From Gammaproteobacteria bacterium (GTDB lineage: Bacteria; Pseudomonadota; Gammaproteobacteria; GRL18): a stretch of DNA of 64,000 nucleotides. The notes under the pieces were generated by a model, which did not search any database, was not told where the DNA came from, and saw only the letters and a list, made by a program, of their open reading frames with translations. Positions within the stretch are counted from its first letter, which is position 1. Each line of letters begins with the position of its first letter. The stretch lies in NCBI GenBank assembly GCA_016744995.1, contig JADGDG010000011.1:62001-126000 (forward strand), written 5' to 3'. Shown piece by piece: positions 37,470-46,277 of the stretch. The translations under genes were made by a program, and so were the position numbers.

Positions 37470-37595
37470 AAGTCTGTTGTCCAGTGTCAATGGTCTTTAG
37501 TCAAGCGCAAGGGAATAAAGAAGCAGCAGGCATTATCAAAAGAGATCCTTAAAAATTCTCTTTGCTCTCTAGCTTTGACTATGGACAACAGACTT
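37470..37595. repeat. 126-bp inverted-repeat element
   Basis: Outer arms AAGTCTGTTGTCCA (37470-37483) and TGGACAACAGACTT (37582-37595) are perfect inverted repeats, followed inward by partly paired TAGTCAAGCGCAAGG and GCTTTGACTA. The left half resembles the element at 30124-30270 (GTCTGTNGTC, then TNTAGTC, GCAAG and AAAGCA), so the two form a dispersed family. It lies directly after the ferredoxin stop. Confidence 0.8.
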
Positions 37596-37605
37596 ATAAC
37601 TTATT

Positions 37606-37920
37606 TTAATCTGGTAGCTGTAATCGTTTGACGATTTTTCCTTTTAACAGGTGCTGCTCTATAATTTCATCCAGATCTTCTTCATCAACAAAGGTGTACC
37701 AGACGGCTTCGGGGTAAATAACGATGACTGGACCCTCATTGCAGCGTCCCATACACCCCCCGCTATTGATACGAATTTGCCCTTCTCCATGGATACCCAG
37801 CTCTTTACATTTATTTTTTACATATTTTCGCATTCTGCGGGTATCAAAACGCTGGCAGCAAGGACCTCCATCATCACGTTCGTTGGTGCAGACGAATAAA
37901 TGCTTTGAGTAATACGACAT
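37606..37920 (-). CDS. thioredoxin-like [2Fe-2S] ferredoxin
   Basis: A 104-residue thioredoxin-fold ferredoxin, cytoplasmic. Cluster ligands are probably Cys11, Cys21 or Cys22, Cys56 and Cys60 (FVCTNER, GPCCQ, GGCMGRCNEGP). These stand-alone proteins resemble the NuoE ferredoxin domain and serve as electron carriers; the partner is unknown. Head-to-head with the GlcF-like gene. Confidence 0.9.
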   Translation of the reverse strand: MSYYSKHLFVCTNERDDGGPCCQRFDTRRMRKYVKNKCKELGIHGEGQIRINSGGCMGRCNEGPVIVIYPEAVWYTFVDEEDLDEIIEQHLLKGKIVKRLQLPD

Positions 37921-38023
37921 ATTTATTTGTTAACTCCCTATCTTAAAAAAGGATTGTTTTCTGATTGCTGTTATAATAGCAAAATTTACACCTTTAGTGT
38001 TTATGTCGGCAATTGTTGGAAGA

Positions 38024-38063
38024 CAACCCCCTCAGTCCCCCTTCTTAAGAAGGGGGAAGTTAA
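38024..38063. repeat. dispersed hairpin repeat, copy 1
   Basis: CAACCCCCTCAGT precedes a perfect 20-bp palindrome, CCCCCTTCTTAAGAAGGGGG (38037-38056), followed by AAGTTAA. The same 40-base unit with three changes occurs at 41743-41782. Confidence 0.85.
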
Positions 38064-38097
38064 AAACCGAATAAACAGATGGGCACTATTTTAGTTT

Positions 38098-39423
38098 TTG
38101 GATTATTTTTTGACTCTTCAGCAAACAATTTCTCAACTTGCCAATCAATGCGTACTATGTGGCCTGTGCATTCCACATTGCCCGACTTATATGATTTTTA
38201 GAACTGAAAATGAATCACCCCGAGGTCGAATCACTCTTTTTAAAGCTCTGGCGGAAAAGCAGATTAAAGCGAGCAAAGCTTTATTAACATCACTTGATCA
38301 TTGTCTGGGTTGCCGTGCCTGTGAAAAAATATGCCCATCAGAGGTTAGCTATACCCAGATTAGTCTTCTGGGCAGAAAGTTCATTGCCAGTCAAAACACT
38401 CATGCTCAACAGTCTCTTAAACAAAAGCTGAGCGAAAAAGTATTAACCACACCATCTTTACACCCTCTAATTAAACTCTCAGCAAAAGCTGTTGCACCAC
38501 TGAATTCTTTGCTAGGTGCGAAGGGTAGAAAAACATCTGCACTGAATACTCTGGGAAATTTAAGCCATGAAATAACATCAGGCCCATCACAGATATCTTC
38601 ATTACAGGGATATTATCCCGCCTCAATTAAAACAAAGAGTCAAACAAATCCTCAAGTAACTTTGTTTAAAGGATGCACTGGCGACCTATTTGAACAGCAA
38701 ACACTCATCGATGCTATTGCACTCTTAAATGCCTGCCAGTTTGATGTTCTGGTGCCTGACAAACAACAATGTTGCGGCGCAATAAGCGCGCGCCAGGGTG
38801 ACATTGATCACATGGAAACTCTGGCCAGACAGAACATTCATCAGTTTGAATTATTATCAGCAAAGAGTCAGGCATTTATTTCAATTACCAATAGCTGTAC
38901 CGGACAGCTTAAGACTTATAAACAACTGAGCCATCTCTCTGGTGCGGAAAAATTTAGCCAGAAAGTGACTGATATTATTTCTTTTTTGGCATCCGCAATT
39001 AAGAACAGCCCAATACAGTTTGCCCCGCTCCTCGGTGAAGAAAAAATGGCGCTAAAAAATACTCAACAAATTGGTGTTCATATCCCCTGTAGTTTAAAGA
39101 ATGTCTTAAAAGAAGAGTCTTTATTATTTGACTTATTAGAAAACATTCCGGATATTCAGTTAATTACAATTAACGATCAGTATTGTTGTGGTGCTGCCGG
39201 CAGTTATATGCTTCAATACCCAGATATTGCGGATAAATTACTTAGTGAAAAAATGAATGATATTGCAGCAAAGCATTATCAGACGATTGTTTCGTCAAAC
39301 ATTGGCTGCAGTCTGCACTTTAAGCAAGGTCTAAAAAAGCATGAGGCGCAAATTGCTCGAAAAGTAGAAGTACTGCACCCTGTTCAACTATTAGCACGTC
39401 AGTTAATTAAAACTTTAAAATGA
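38098..39423 (+). CDS. GlcF-like iron-sulfur heterodisulfide/glycolate oxidase subunit
   Basis: A 441-residue protein with two 4Fe-4S motifs (CVLCGLCIPHCP at residue 18 and CLGCRACEKICP at about 69) and two CCG modules (QQCCGAIS and QYCCGAAGSYML), the arrangement of glycolate oxidase subunit GlcF. No GlcD or GlcE gene is adjacent, so the substrate is open; lactate or glycolate are the usual ones. An in-frame stop at 38092 leaves TTG 38098 (or TTG 38110) as start and no good ribosome site is visible. Followed after 15 bases by coq7. Confidence 0.85.
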   Translation: MDYFLTLQQTISQLANQCVLCGLCIPHCPTYMIFRTENESPRGRITLFKALAEKQIKASKALLTSLDHCLGCRACEKICPSEVSYTQISLLGRKFIASQNTHAQQSLKQKLSEKVLTTPSLHPLIKLSAKAVAPLNSLLGAKGRKTSALNTLGNLSHEITSGPSQISSLQGYYPASIKTKSQTNPQVTLFKGCTGDLFEQQTLIDAIALLNACQFDVLVPDKQQCCGAISARQGDIDHMETLARQNIHQFELLSAKSQAFISITNSCTGQLKTYKQLSHLSGAEKFSQKVTDIISFLASAIKNSPIQFAPLLGEEKMALKNTQQIGVHIPCSLKNVLKEESLLFDLLENIPDIQLITINDQYCCGAAGSYMLQYPDIADKLLSEKMNDIAAKHYQTIVSSNIGCSLHFKQGLKKHEAQIARKVEVLHPVQLLARQLIKTLK

Positions 39424-39438
39424 TCACGAGGAACAAAT

Positions 39439-40089
39439 ATGTCAACAACCAAGCGCCAGTATTCAGCCCTTGATCACTTTCTTTTTAATATTGATACCGG
39501 TGTCCGGACACTTATGGGCACACCCGAAGTAACCGAAAGAAAAAACCCTGCCAAAGAACATACAGAGGGAAACCTCAGTGATCCTGAAATAAAATTATCC
39601 GGCCGTCTGATGCGGATCAATCACGCCGGTGAAGTGTCTGCTCAGGGACTGTACCAGGGCCAGGCCCTGACAGCCAAATTGCCTGATGTCCGTGAACAAA
39701 TGACTCGTGCCGCTCAGGAAGAAAATGATCACCTTGACTGGTGTGACAAGCGATGCAAGGAACTGGGAACACATGTAAGCTATTTAAGCCCATTCTGGTA
39801 TATGGGCTCTTTAACACTGGGGGCCATTGCGGGCAAAGCCGGTGATAAATGGAGTCTGGGTTTTGTGGCTGAAACCGAGCATCAGGTGGTTCGACATCTT
39901 GAGAGTCATCTGTCTCAGATATCACCTGAAGATAATAAAAGCCGCGCTATTCTGGAACAGATGAAAAAGGATGAGTTGCGCCATGCTGTCATTGCAGAAA
40001 ATGCCGGAGGTGCTGATTTGCCCAGGGCAGTAAAACTAGCGATGAAAGTCATGTCAAAAGTGATGACTCAGGGGGCTTATTATATTTAA
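39439..40089 (+). CDS. coq7: 2-polyprenyl-3-methyl-6-methoxy-1,4-benzoquinone monooxygenase
   Basis: Diiron hydroxylase of ubiquinone synthesis (replaces UbiF), 216 residues. Iron ligands are in MRINHAGEVSAQGLYQG, EENDHLDWC, EHQVVRH and KKDELRHAVIAENAG. Site GAGGAA lies before ATG 39439. It complements ubiH and ubiI elsewhere in the window, giving three hydroxylases. Confidence 0.95.
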   Translation: MSTTKRQYSALDHFLFNIDTGVRTLMGTPEVTERKNPAKEHTEGNLSDPEIKLSGRLMRINHAGEVSAQGLYQGQALTAKLPDVREQMTRAAQEENDHLDWCDKRCKELGTHVSYLSPFWYMGSLTLGAIAGKAGDKWSLGFVAETEHQVVRHLESHLSQISPEDNKSRAILEQMKKDELRHAVIAENAGGADLPRAVKLAMKVMSKVMTQGAYYI

Positions 40090-40109
40090 GGCGCTTGCAA
40101 AATTGCTCT

Positions 40110-40895
40110 TCAAATAAAGAAATCAACAAAACTCTTTTGTTCCTCAAGTACACTGGCATTCTGGATTTTTGCGTAGGTATCCTGAATATTTTTTTCACTC
40201 TGATCTTTTTGCCCACCCAGTAAATCAACTTCCGGTGTATGTTCACCAATATATGCTGTTTGCTTTTCTCTATTCTGCTGGGATATATCTAAACGAGCTT
40301 CCGCTTCCATTCTGGATGCCTGTGCGGCAACAGAGCGATCCTGAGCTGATGGGTCAGCGGGAGCAGTGGCAGCCCTTCTGATCTTTTGTGCTTTTATTAA
40401 CGTTGCCTGTGGATCACCGGCAACCGCAGCAGTATCAATGCTGACTTCTCCCCCAACAGCATATCTTTTGCCATCAGGACCTGTTTCATAATCAAAGCTG
40501 GCACCACCCTGAGCCAGGCTTCCAGCAGCCGCGGAATGTGCCTGCTCATGCGCTTTGACCTCTGCATCACGGCGTCTGAGTTCTTCAACTTCAAATTGTT
40601 CAGCTTCAGTCAACTCACTCTCTGATGGCAGTGAACCTGTTTGCTCTGTTTCTTCCGACTTGGCCTGCCCAGGCTTTGCCCCTGATTCAGATAATTCAAC
40701 TTTATCGAGTGTATTTTTTTGCTGTTCTTGTGATGTTAAATGATTTGCTTTATCAGAAAAGATAAAACTATCTTCTGAAGACGTAGAAGCACGAACTCCT
40801 GTGGCTTGAGCAACAGAAGGAGAAAAGCCAGAAGTTTGTTGCCGCAAAGTATTGGCGTTTAGTGTATTGCTGACATCCATTGCAATCCAATCCAT
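40110..40895 (-). CDS. SprA-related putative metalloprotease (CJM1_0395 family)
   Basis: A 261-residue protein; the middle carries RDAEVKAHEQAHSAAAGSLAQGGASF with an HEQAH zinc-type motif, and YAVGGEVSIDTAAVAGDPQATL, which is the conserved core of the SprA-related family. N- and C-terminal parts are low in complexity and rich in Ser, Glu and Gln. No signal peptide is seen. Function is unknown; the protease role is predicted only from the HExxH-like motif. Confidence 0.85.
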   Translation of the reverse strand: MDWIAMDVSNTLNANTLRQQTSGFSPSVAQATGVRASTSSEDSFIFSDKANHLTSQEQQKNTLDKVELSESGAKPGQAKSEETEQTGSLPSESELTEAEQFEVEELRRRDAEVKAHEQAHSAAAGSLAQGGASFDYETGPDGKRYAVGGEVSIDTAAVAGDPQATLIKAQKIRRAATAPADPSAQDRSVAAQASRMEAEARLDISQQNREKQTAYIGEHTPEVDLLGGQKDQSEKNIQDTYAKIQNASVLEEQKSFVDFFI

Positions 40896-41201
40896 TTAAA
40901 AAAATAAGTATCCATTGCTATTAGCGACTATTAAAACTGAAACTTTAGAGGCTCTTTTAATATCAAGATTCAATTCCATTCCAGCTAAAATACTAATCAG
41001 AACGCAGTTATTTATGTTTGGAAGGATTGAAGTCAAATGGCCGTATAGTTATTTTTACTATAAATTTCAGACTTTTATACTATATTTAATTCCACCTGCA
41101 GACAAGCAACCTCAATCCAGACTGTAATTGACGTCCATTTATAAGCAAAAACCTGTTAAAATCAGTCGCATTTAATATTCCAAAAAGCACAAAAGGTATA
41201 T
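40896..41201. other. intergenic region before fabA
   Basis: About 306 AT-rich bases carrying the fabA promoter. A 70-codon frame inside has no family features and no repeat is visible. Confidence 0.5.
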
Positions 41202-41717
41202 ATGAACAGACAAAACTCATTCAATCGAGAAGAGTTACTCCAATGTGGTCGAGGCGAAATGTTTGGTCCAGGCAATGCTCAATTACCATTACCCAATATG
41301 TTAATGATTGATCGAATTACGGATATCAATGAAGATGGTGGTGCACACGGCAAAGGCGGCATTATAGCAGAGCTGGATATTAATCCTGATCTGTGGTTTT
41401 TTGATTGCCATTTTAAAGGTGATCCGGTTATGCCCGGCTGTCTGGGTCTGGATGCTGTCTGGCAATTAGTTGGTTTTTATCTTGGTTGGTTAGGCAATCC
41501 TGGTAAAGGACGTGCATTGGGTGTGGGTGAAGTTAAATTTACAGGTCAGGTTTTACCGACAGCAAAGAAAGTCACCTATAAACTGGATCTAAAACGAGTC
41601 ATTACCCGCCGTCTTGTATTAGGCATTGCAGATGCCAGCATGCTGGTTGATGATAAAGAAATTTATACCATGAAAGATCTTCGTGTCGGACTATTTACTT
41701 CCACAGAGAGCTTTTAG
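41202..41717 (+). CDS. fabA: 3-hydroxydecanoyl-ACP dehydratase/isomerase
   Basis: Makes the trans-2 and cis-3 decenoyl-ACP branch to unsaturated fatty acids. 171 residues, with active His70 ([15 protein letters not shown]) and Asp84 ([16 protein letters not shown]), identical in number to E. coli. fabB normally follows fabA; here a hairpin repeat and the convergent ppdK follow instead. Confidence 0.97.
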   Translation: MNRQNSFNREELLQCGRGEMFGPGNAQLPLPNMLMIDRITDINEDGGAHGKGGIIAELDINPDLWFFDCHFKGDPVMPGCLGLDAVWQLVGFYLGWLGNPGKGRALGVGEVKFTGQVLPTAKKVTYKLDLKRVITRRLVLGIADASMLVDDKEIYTMKDLRVGLFTSTESF

Positions 41718-41742
41718 TCAAGAACAGTGTATGCTCAATTTG

Positions 41743-41782
41743 CAACCCCCTCAATCCCCCTTCTGAAGAAGGGGGAAGCTAA
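41743..41782. repeat. dispersed hairpin repeat, copy 2
   Basis: CAACCCCCTCAAT precedes the palindrome CCCCCTTCTGAAGAAGGGGG (41756-41775) and AAGCTAA. It is nearly identical to 38024-38063 and lies between the convergent ends of fabA and ppdK, where it could act as a terminator. Confidence 0.85.
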
Positions 41783-41785
41783 CAA

Positions 41786-44545
41786 TTAAGAATTAGCTAA
41801 AGCTGCGTGAGCAACTGCAAGGCGGGCAATTGGTACTCTGGGGCCTGAACAGGAAACATAATCCAGGCCAATCTGGTGGCAAAAATGAATGGACTTTGGA
41901 TGACCTCCATGTTCACCGCAAATACCAATCGACATACCTTTACGACTGCCTCTGCCCCAGTTAACAGCAAGTTCCATTAATTTACCCACGCCTTCTTCAT
42001 CCAATACTTCAAAAGGATTATCCTGAAGAATATTACGCTCATTGTAGAGTGGTAGAAATTTATTTTCAGCATCTTCACGAGAAAATGAGAAGGTCGCCTG
42101 ACTGAGATCATTGGTGCCAAAAGAAAAGAATTCAGCAACTTCTGCCAAAGACTCTGAGCGCATACAAGCTCTCACCACTTCAAGCATCGAACCAAATTTG
42201 TAATTCACAGTCAGATTATAACTTTTTTCAACTTCAGCATGAATGGAATCAGCAAATTGTTTGATAAATTTTAGCTCCTGCACAGTAGAAACCTGCGGGA
42301 TCATAATTTGAGGCTGGACATCAATACCTTTTGCAACACACTCTGCAGTTGCTTCTAAAATTGCACGGATCTGCATGGAATAAATTTCAGGAAATGTAAT
42401 ACCCAGTCTGACACCACGATGCCCCAACATAGGATTGGTTTCATATAGCGCCCGGACTTTTTTGAGCATACTTTGTTTTTTATTTATGGCTTCTTCAACC
42501 AGAGAGGGATCAACCATTTGCGGTAAAGGAATTTTATCGGTGGTACGGCGACCATGACTACCTCCCAGAAGATTCATGGTATTACAGAGAACACTAGCAC
42601 CCGCAGCCATTCCATGAAGCTGTTTTAATTGCTCAATTTCACGCTGTAATTGAGATTCCGATGGTAAAAATTCATGAATTGGGGGATCCAATAAGCGTAT
42701 GGTAACCTTTCTGGGTGACATCACTTCAAAGATCCCTTTAAAGTCTGCACGTTGAATGGGCAATAATCTGTCCAGAGCCTGCTGTCTTTGTAATTTATCA
42801 TCCGCCACAATCATTTCAATCACCATAGGCAGACGTTCCGGATCATTAAACATTCTTTCTGTCCGGCATAAACCAATACCCATAGCACCGTATTTAATGG
42901 CCTTAGTCGCATCGGAAGGAGTATCTGCATTAGCCAGTACTTTCAGTTTGGCTACTTCATCTGCCCAACCAAGCAAAACATTAAGTTCATGAGTAAAATC
43001 AGCTTCAACTGTAGCAATTCTCCCCTGATAAACATTGCCACTGGTACCATCAAGAGTCAGCCAATCACCTTCTTTAATAATAACATCACCGATATTTGCC
43101 TGACGCAGATTAACATCGACAACAATACCCTCTGCGCCAGCAACACAGGGCTTGCCCATGCTTCGGGCAACAACAGCCGCATGGGATGTTTTGCCTCCGC
43201 GACTAGTCAGGATCCCCTGAGATGCAAAAAAGCCATGAATATCCTCTGGTTTGGTCTCCTCTCTGATCAGAATGACTTGATCGCCCTCTTTGCCAAGTTG
43301 CTCAGCCCTGTCCGCATCAAAAATAGCTTGTCCGCTGGCAGCGCCCGGTGATGCAGGCAAACCCTGGGCAAGTGCATCAATACGAATATTAGGATCAAGT
43401 CTGGGATAAAGCATTTGCTCCAGATGCTGGGGATCAATACGCAGTAATGCCTGTGGTTTGTCAATAAGTCCTTCCCGCTCCATTTCTACAGAGGTTCTGA
43501 CCATTGCTACGGCATTCATTTTGCCATTTCGTGTTTGCAGACAATATAGAATTCCACGTTCCACTGTAAATTCAAAATCCTGTATTTCACAATAGTGAGT
43601 TTCCAGTCGAGAGCGCAGTTCTTCAAGCTGCTTATGCATTTCCGGCATTTCCTGAGCCATCTGCTCAATGGCTTTTGGTGTCCTGATGCCAGCAACTACA
43701 TCTTCACCCTGGGCATTGGTCAGATATTCACCATAGAGACGATTTTCTCCCGTTCCCGGATTTCGGGTAAAAGCAACACCTGTTGCACAATCATCACCCC
43801 GATTACCAAATACCATGGTGCAGATATTGACTGCCGTACCACTAGCCATCGCTGGTGTAATATTAAATTCACGACGATAATCAATGGCTCGCTTACCCAT
43901 CCAGGAGCTGAAAACAGATTTGATGGCCAGTTCCAGTTGCTCGTAGGGATCTTCAGGGAAAGCACGGCCTGTCTGCTGTTTGACAATGGAGAGAAATTCA
44001 TCACAAATAATGGATAGATCATCAGCAGACAAAGCGATATCTTCTTTAATTCCTTTTACTGTTTTAATCTGAGCAAGTGCTTCATCAAAGGACTCATCCG
44101 CAAGCCCCAGAGCCACTTTACCAAACAATTGAATAAAACGACGATAGGAATCATAGGCAAAACGAGGATCGCCTGTTTGTTTAATTTCACCCTGGAGGGT
44201 ATCACTATTTAACCCGAGGTTTAGAATAGTATCCATCATACCCGGCATCGACATAGCAGAGCCTGAGCGGACCGAAATAAGCAGGGGATTTTCAGCATCA
44301 CCAAATTTCTTCCCTGTTTTTTCTTCCAATGCCGCCATCTGCTGCTGGACTTCCTCCATCAGGGAGTCTGGCAAAGAGTCTGTTTCTGAGTCAAGATAAC
44401 TCAAACAAGTTTCTGTCGTGATAACAAAACCCGGTGGGACATTTAAACCAATTTGAGTCATTTCACAAAGATTAGCGCCTTTTCCACCTAATAACGCTTT
44501 ATTTTTTCCATCGCCTTCTTCAAAGGCATAAATCTGTTGAGCCAT
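41786..44545 (-). CDS. ppdK: pyruvate, phosphate dikinase
   Basis: Interconverts pyruvate and phosphoenolpyruvate with ATP and phosphate. 919 residues: ATP-grasp part at the start (GKGANLCEMTQIGLNVPPGF), swivelling phosphohistidine domain with GGKTSHAAVVARS at about residue 455, and the PEP-binding barrel ending GICGEHGGHPKSIHF. Last gene of the leftward glgC-GH57-malQ-ppdK block (102 bases after malQ), which links glycogen breakdown or synthesis to gluconeogenesis. Confidence 0.96.
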   Translation of the reverse strand: MAQQIYAFEEGDGKNKALLGGKGANLCEMTQIGLNVPPGFVITTETCLSYLDSETDSLPDSLMEEVQQQMAALEEKTGKKFGDAENPLLISVRSGSAMSMPGMMDTILNLGLNSDTLQGEIKQTGDPRFAYDSYRRFIQLFGKVALGLADESFDEALAQIKTVKGIKEDIALSADDLSIICDEFLSIVKQQTGRAFPEDPYEQLELAIKSVFSSWMGKRAIDYRREFNITPAMASGTAVNICTMVFGNRGDDCATGVAFTRNPGTGENRLYGEYLTNAQGEDVVAGIRTPKAIEQMAQEMPEMHKQLEELRSRLETHYCEIQDFEFTVERGILYCLQTRNGKMNAVAMVRTSVEMEREGLIDKPQALLRIDPQHLEQMLYPRLDPNIRIDALAQGLPASPGAASGQAIFDADRAEQLGKEGDQVILIREETKPEDIHGFFASQGILTSRGGKTSHAAVVARSMGKPCVAGAEGIVVDVNLRQANIGDVIIKEGDWLTLDGTSGNVYQGRIATVEADFTHELNVLLGWADEVAKLKVLANADTPSDATKAIKYGAMGIGLCRTERMFNDPERLPMVIEMIVADDKLQRQQALDRLLPIQRADFKGIFEVMSPRKVTIRLLDPPIHEFLPSESQLQREIEQLKQLHGMAAGASVLCNTMNLLGGSHGRRTTDKIPLPQMVDPSLVEEAINKKQSMLKKVRALYETNPMLGHRGVRLGITFPEIYSMQIRAILEATAECVAKGIDVQPQIMIPQVSTVQELKFIKQFADSIHAEVEKSYNLTVNYKFGSMLEVVRACMRSESLAEVAEFFSFGTNDLSQATFSFSREDAENKFLPLYNERNILQDNPFEVLDEEGVGKLMELAVNWGRGSRKGMSIGICGEHGGHPKSIHFCHQIGLDYVSCSGPRVPIARLAVAHAALANS

Positions 44546-44647
44546 GTTTTAGCTCCCCCTATGCTGTAAATTTATTTAAACGTTTAACCATAATATTATG
44601 TATACTTTGCGGCAGAGTAGAAATACGCAGAACTTGTGAGGAATTTC

Positions 44648-46273
44648 TTAAACCATGCGCCCATAAAGTGTGTTCATATATCTTGCATGCATTTTCATTT
44701 CTTCTTTGAGCTGTTCCCAGGAAAACCGCCATTGCCAGTTCCCCTCTGTAGTACCCGGGGTATTCATTCGATGACCTTCACCAAAGCCCATTAAATCCTG
44801 CATCGGCAAAATAGCCAGTGTGGCAACCGATGCCATAGCAGTATGCATCAAAACTTGATTTAAGGGTTCATAGGGAAAATTGAAATATTGTTTGGTGTAA
44901 TGTTTTTCATCTTCACTCAATGAATCCAGCCATGACAGGGTCGTATCATTATCGTGAGTTCCAGTGTAAACCACACTATTGATCTGATGGTTATGAGGCA
45001 GGTAAGGATTGGTGCTTTCCCCTGAAAAAGCAAATTGCAGGATTTTCATACCCGGCAAATTATACTGCATACGTAATTCATCCACCTCTTCAGTAATAAT
45101 ACCCAGATCTTCTGCCACCAAAGCTAAGTCAGGATAGGTCTGATATAAGGCATTCAGTAATTTTTCTCCAGGTGCTTTAACCCAGGAACCATTAATGGCT
45201 GTCTCTTCTTCAACAGGAATCTCCCAACTGGACTCAAAACCACGAAAATGGTCAATACGAACCAGGTCAAAAAGATCTTGCTGAGTCTGGATCCGCTCTA
45301 CCCACCAGCTGAATTGAGAGGCTTCAATAGCATCCCACTGATAATGAGGATTCCCCCAACGCTGACCTGTTTCAGAAAAATAGTCTGGAGGGACTCCCGC
45401 TACAACCTCTGGTTGTCCCTCAGCGTCCAGTTTAAAAAACTGACGCTGAGCCCAGACATCTGCGCTGTCATGGGCAACAAATATCGGTAAGTCACCAAAG
45501 AGATAAATACCATGCTCATTAGCATAATTTTTCAGAGAGGCCCACTGACTAAAGAAAATATATTGCTCAAATTGATAATACAAAATCGAGTTTCTAAGAC
45601 GATCCTGAGCCTCACTCAATGCATCTGGATCCCGATTTTTTAAAGCATCCGGCCAGTCCATCCAGCCTTTTTGCTGATTTTCTTTTTTTAGCGCGCTATA
45701 CAGAGCATAATCTTCAAGCCAGAATTCCTGCTCTTTTATAAACCGTTGAAATTCATGACACTCAGTTTGCTCATCCAGACTAACCTTGTTTGAAGCATCA
45801 CCTGACTCAAAATCTTCCAGACATTTATTCTCATGTCTTTTATTATCATGAGATTCTTCAAATTGTCTGCGAAATGAATTAAAAGCTATTGAAATACACT
45901 TTGAGCGGCCGAAGACATCAGTAAAACAATGATGAATATCATGCTCAGCCAACCAGCCGCGATCAACAAGCCATTGCAGATCAATTAACTGAGGGTTTCC
46001 AGCATGAACAGATAAAGACTGATAGGGGGAACCATCATCATGGGTAGGCCCAAGTGGTAGTGTTTGCCAGACAGTGAATCCTGCATCTTTTAGAAAATCA
46101 ACAAAACGATAGGCATCTTCCCCAATCACACCATTACTATACGGCCCCGGCAATGAGGTCAAGTGCAATAAAACACCAGAGCGACGTTTATCAAGAGGTA
46201 TTGATTGATTGTAGTTAAGCTTTTGCTTTTGTATTTTACTATTTTTTGCTGTCTTCATTTCCATCCCTGTCAT
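44648..46273 (-). CDS. malQ: 4-alpha-glucanotransferase (amylomaltase)
   Basis: GH77 enzyme that rearranges alpha-1,4-glucans. 541 residues. Start region RRSGVLLHLTSLPGPYSNGVIG, DLPIFVAHDSADVWA, VRIDHFRGFESSWEIP with the nucleophile Asp, and ALVAEDLGIITEEVDEL with the acid/base Glu. Between residues about 140 and 175 is a variable acidic insert (HDNKRHENKCLEDFE). Site AGGAA precedes ATG 46273; GH57 ends four bases upstream. Confidence 0.95.
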   Translation of the reverse strand: MTGMEMKTAKNSKIQKQKLNYNQSIPLDKRRSGVLLHLTSLPGPYSNGVIGEDAYRFVDFLKDAGFTVWQTLPLGPTHDDGSPYQSLSVHAGNPQLIDLQWLVDRGWLAEHDIHHCFTDVFGRSKCISIAFNSFRRQFEESHDNKRHENKCLEDFESGDASNKVSLDEQTECHEFQRFIKEQEFWLEDYALYSALKKENQQKGWMDWPDALKNRDPDALSEAQDRLRNSILYYQFEQYIFFSQWASLKNYANEHGIYLFGDLPIFVAHDSADVWAQRQFFKLDAEGQPEVVAGVPPDYFSETGQRWGNPHYQWDAIEASQFSWWVERIQTQQDLFDLVRIDHFRGFESSWEIPVEEETAINGSWVKAPGEKLLNALYQTYPDLALVAEDLGIITEEVDELRMQYNLPGMKILQFAFSGESTNPYLPHNHQINSVVYTGTHDNDTTLSWLDSLSEDEKHYTKQYFNFPYEPLNQVLMHTAMASVATLAILPMQDLMGFGEGHRMNTPGTTEGNWQWRFSWEQLKEEMKMHARYMNTLYGRMV

Positions 46274-46277
46274 TTTA

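Larger units (their letters stand above)
37018..37605. other. intergenic region with hairpins between ferredoxin gene and rplM
   Basis: A 588-base stretch without gene. It holds the inverted-repeat element 37470-37595, a GC hairpin with an 11-G loop tract (37261-37291), and an AT-rich part that should carry the rplM promoter. The stretch around 37305-37325 (CCAAAGGAGGATGGAGG) looks like a ribosome site on the plus strand but no frame follows it. Confidence 0.5.

Noticed and set aside
43595-44017. 140-residue plus-strand frame opposite ppdK
   Set aside because: It is fully antisense to a conserved enzyme gene and shows no domain or signal of its own.
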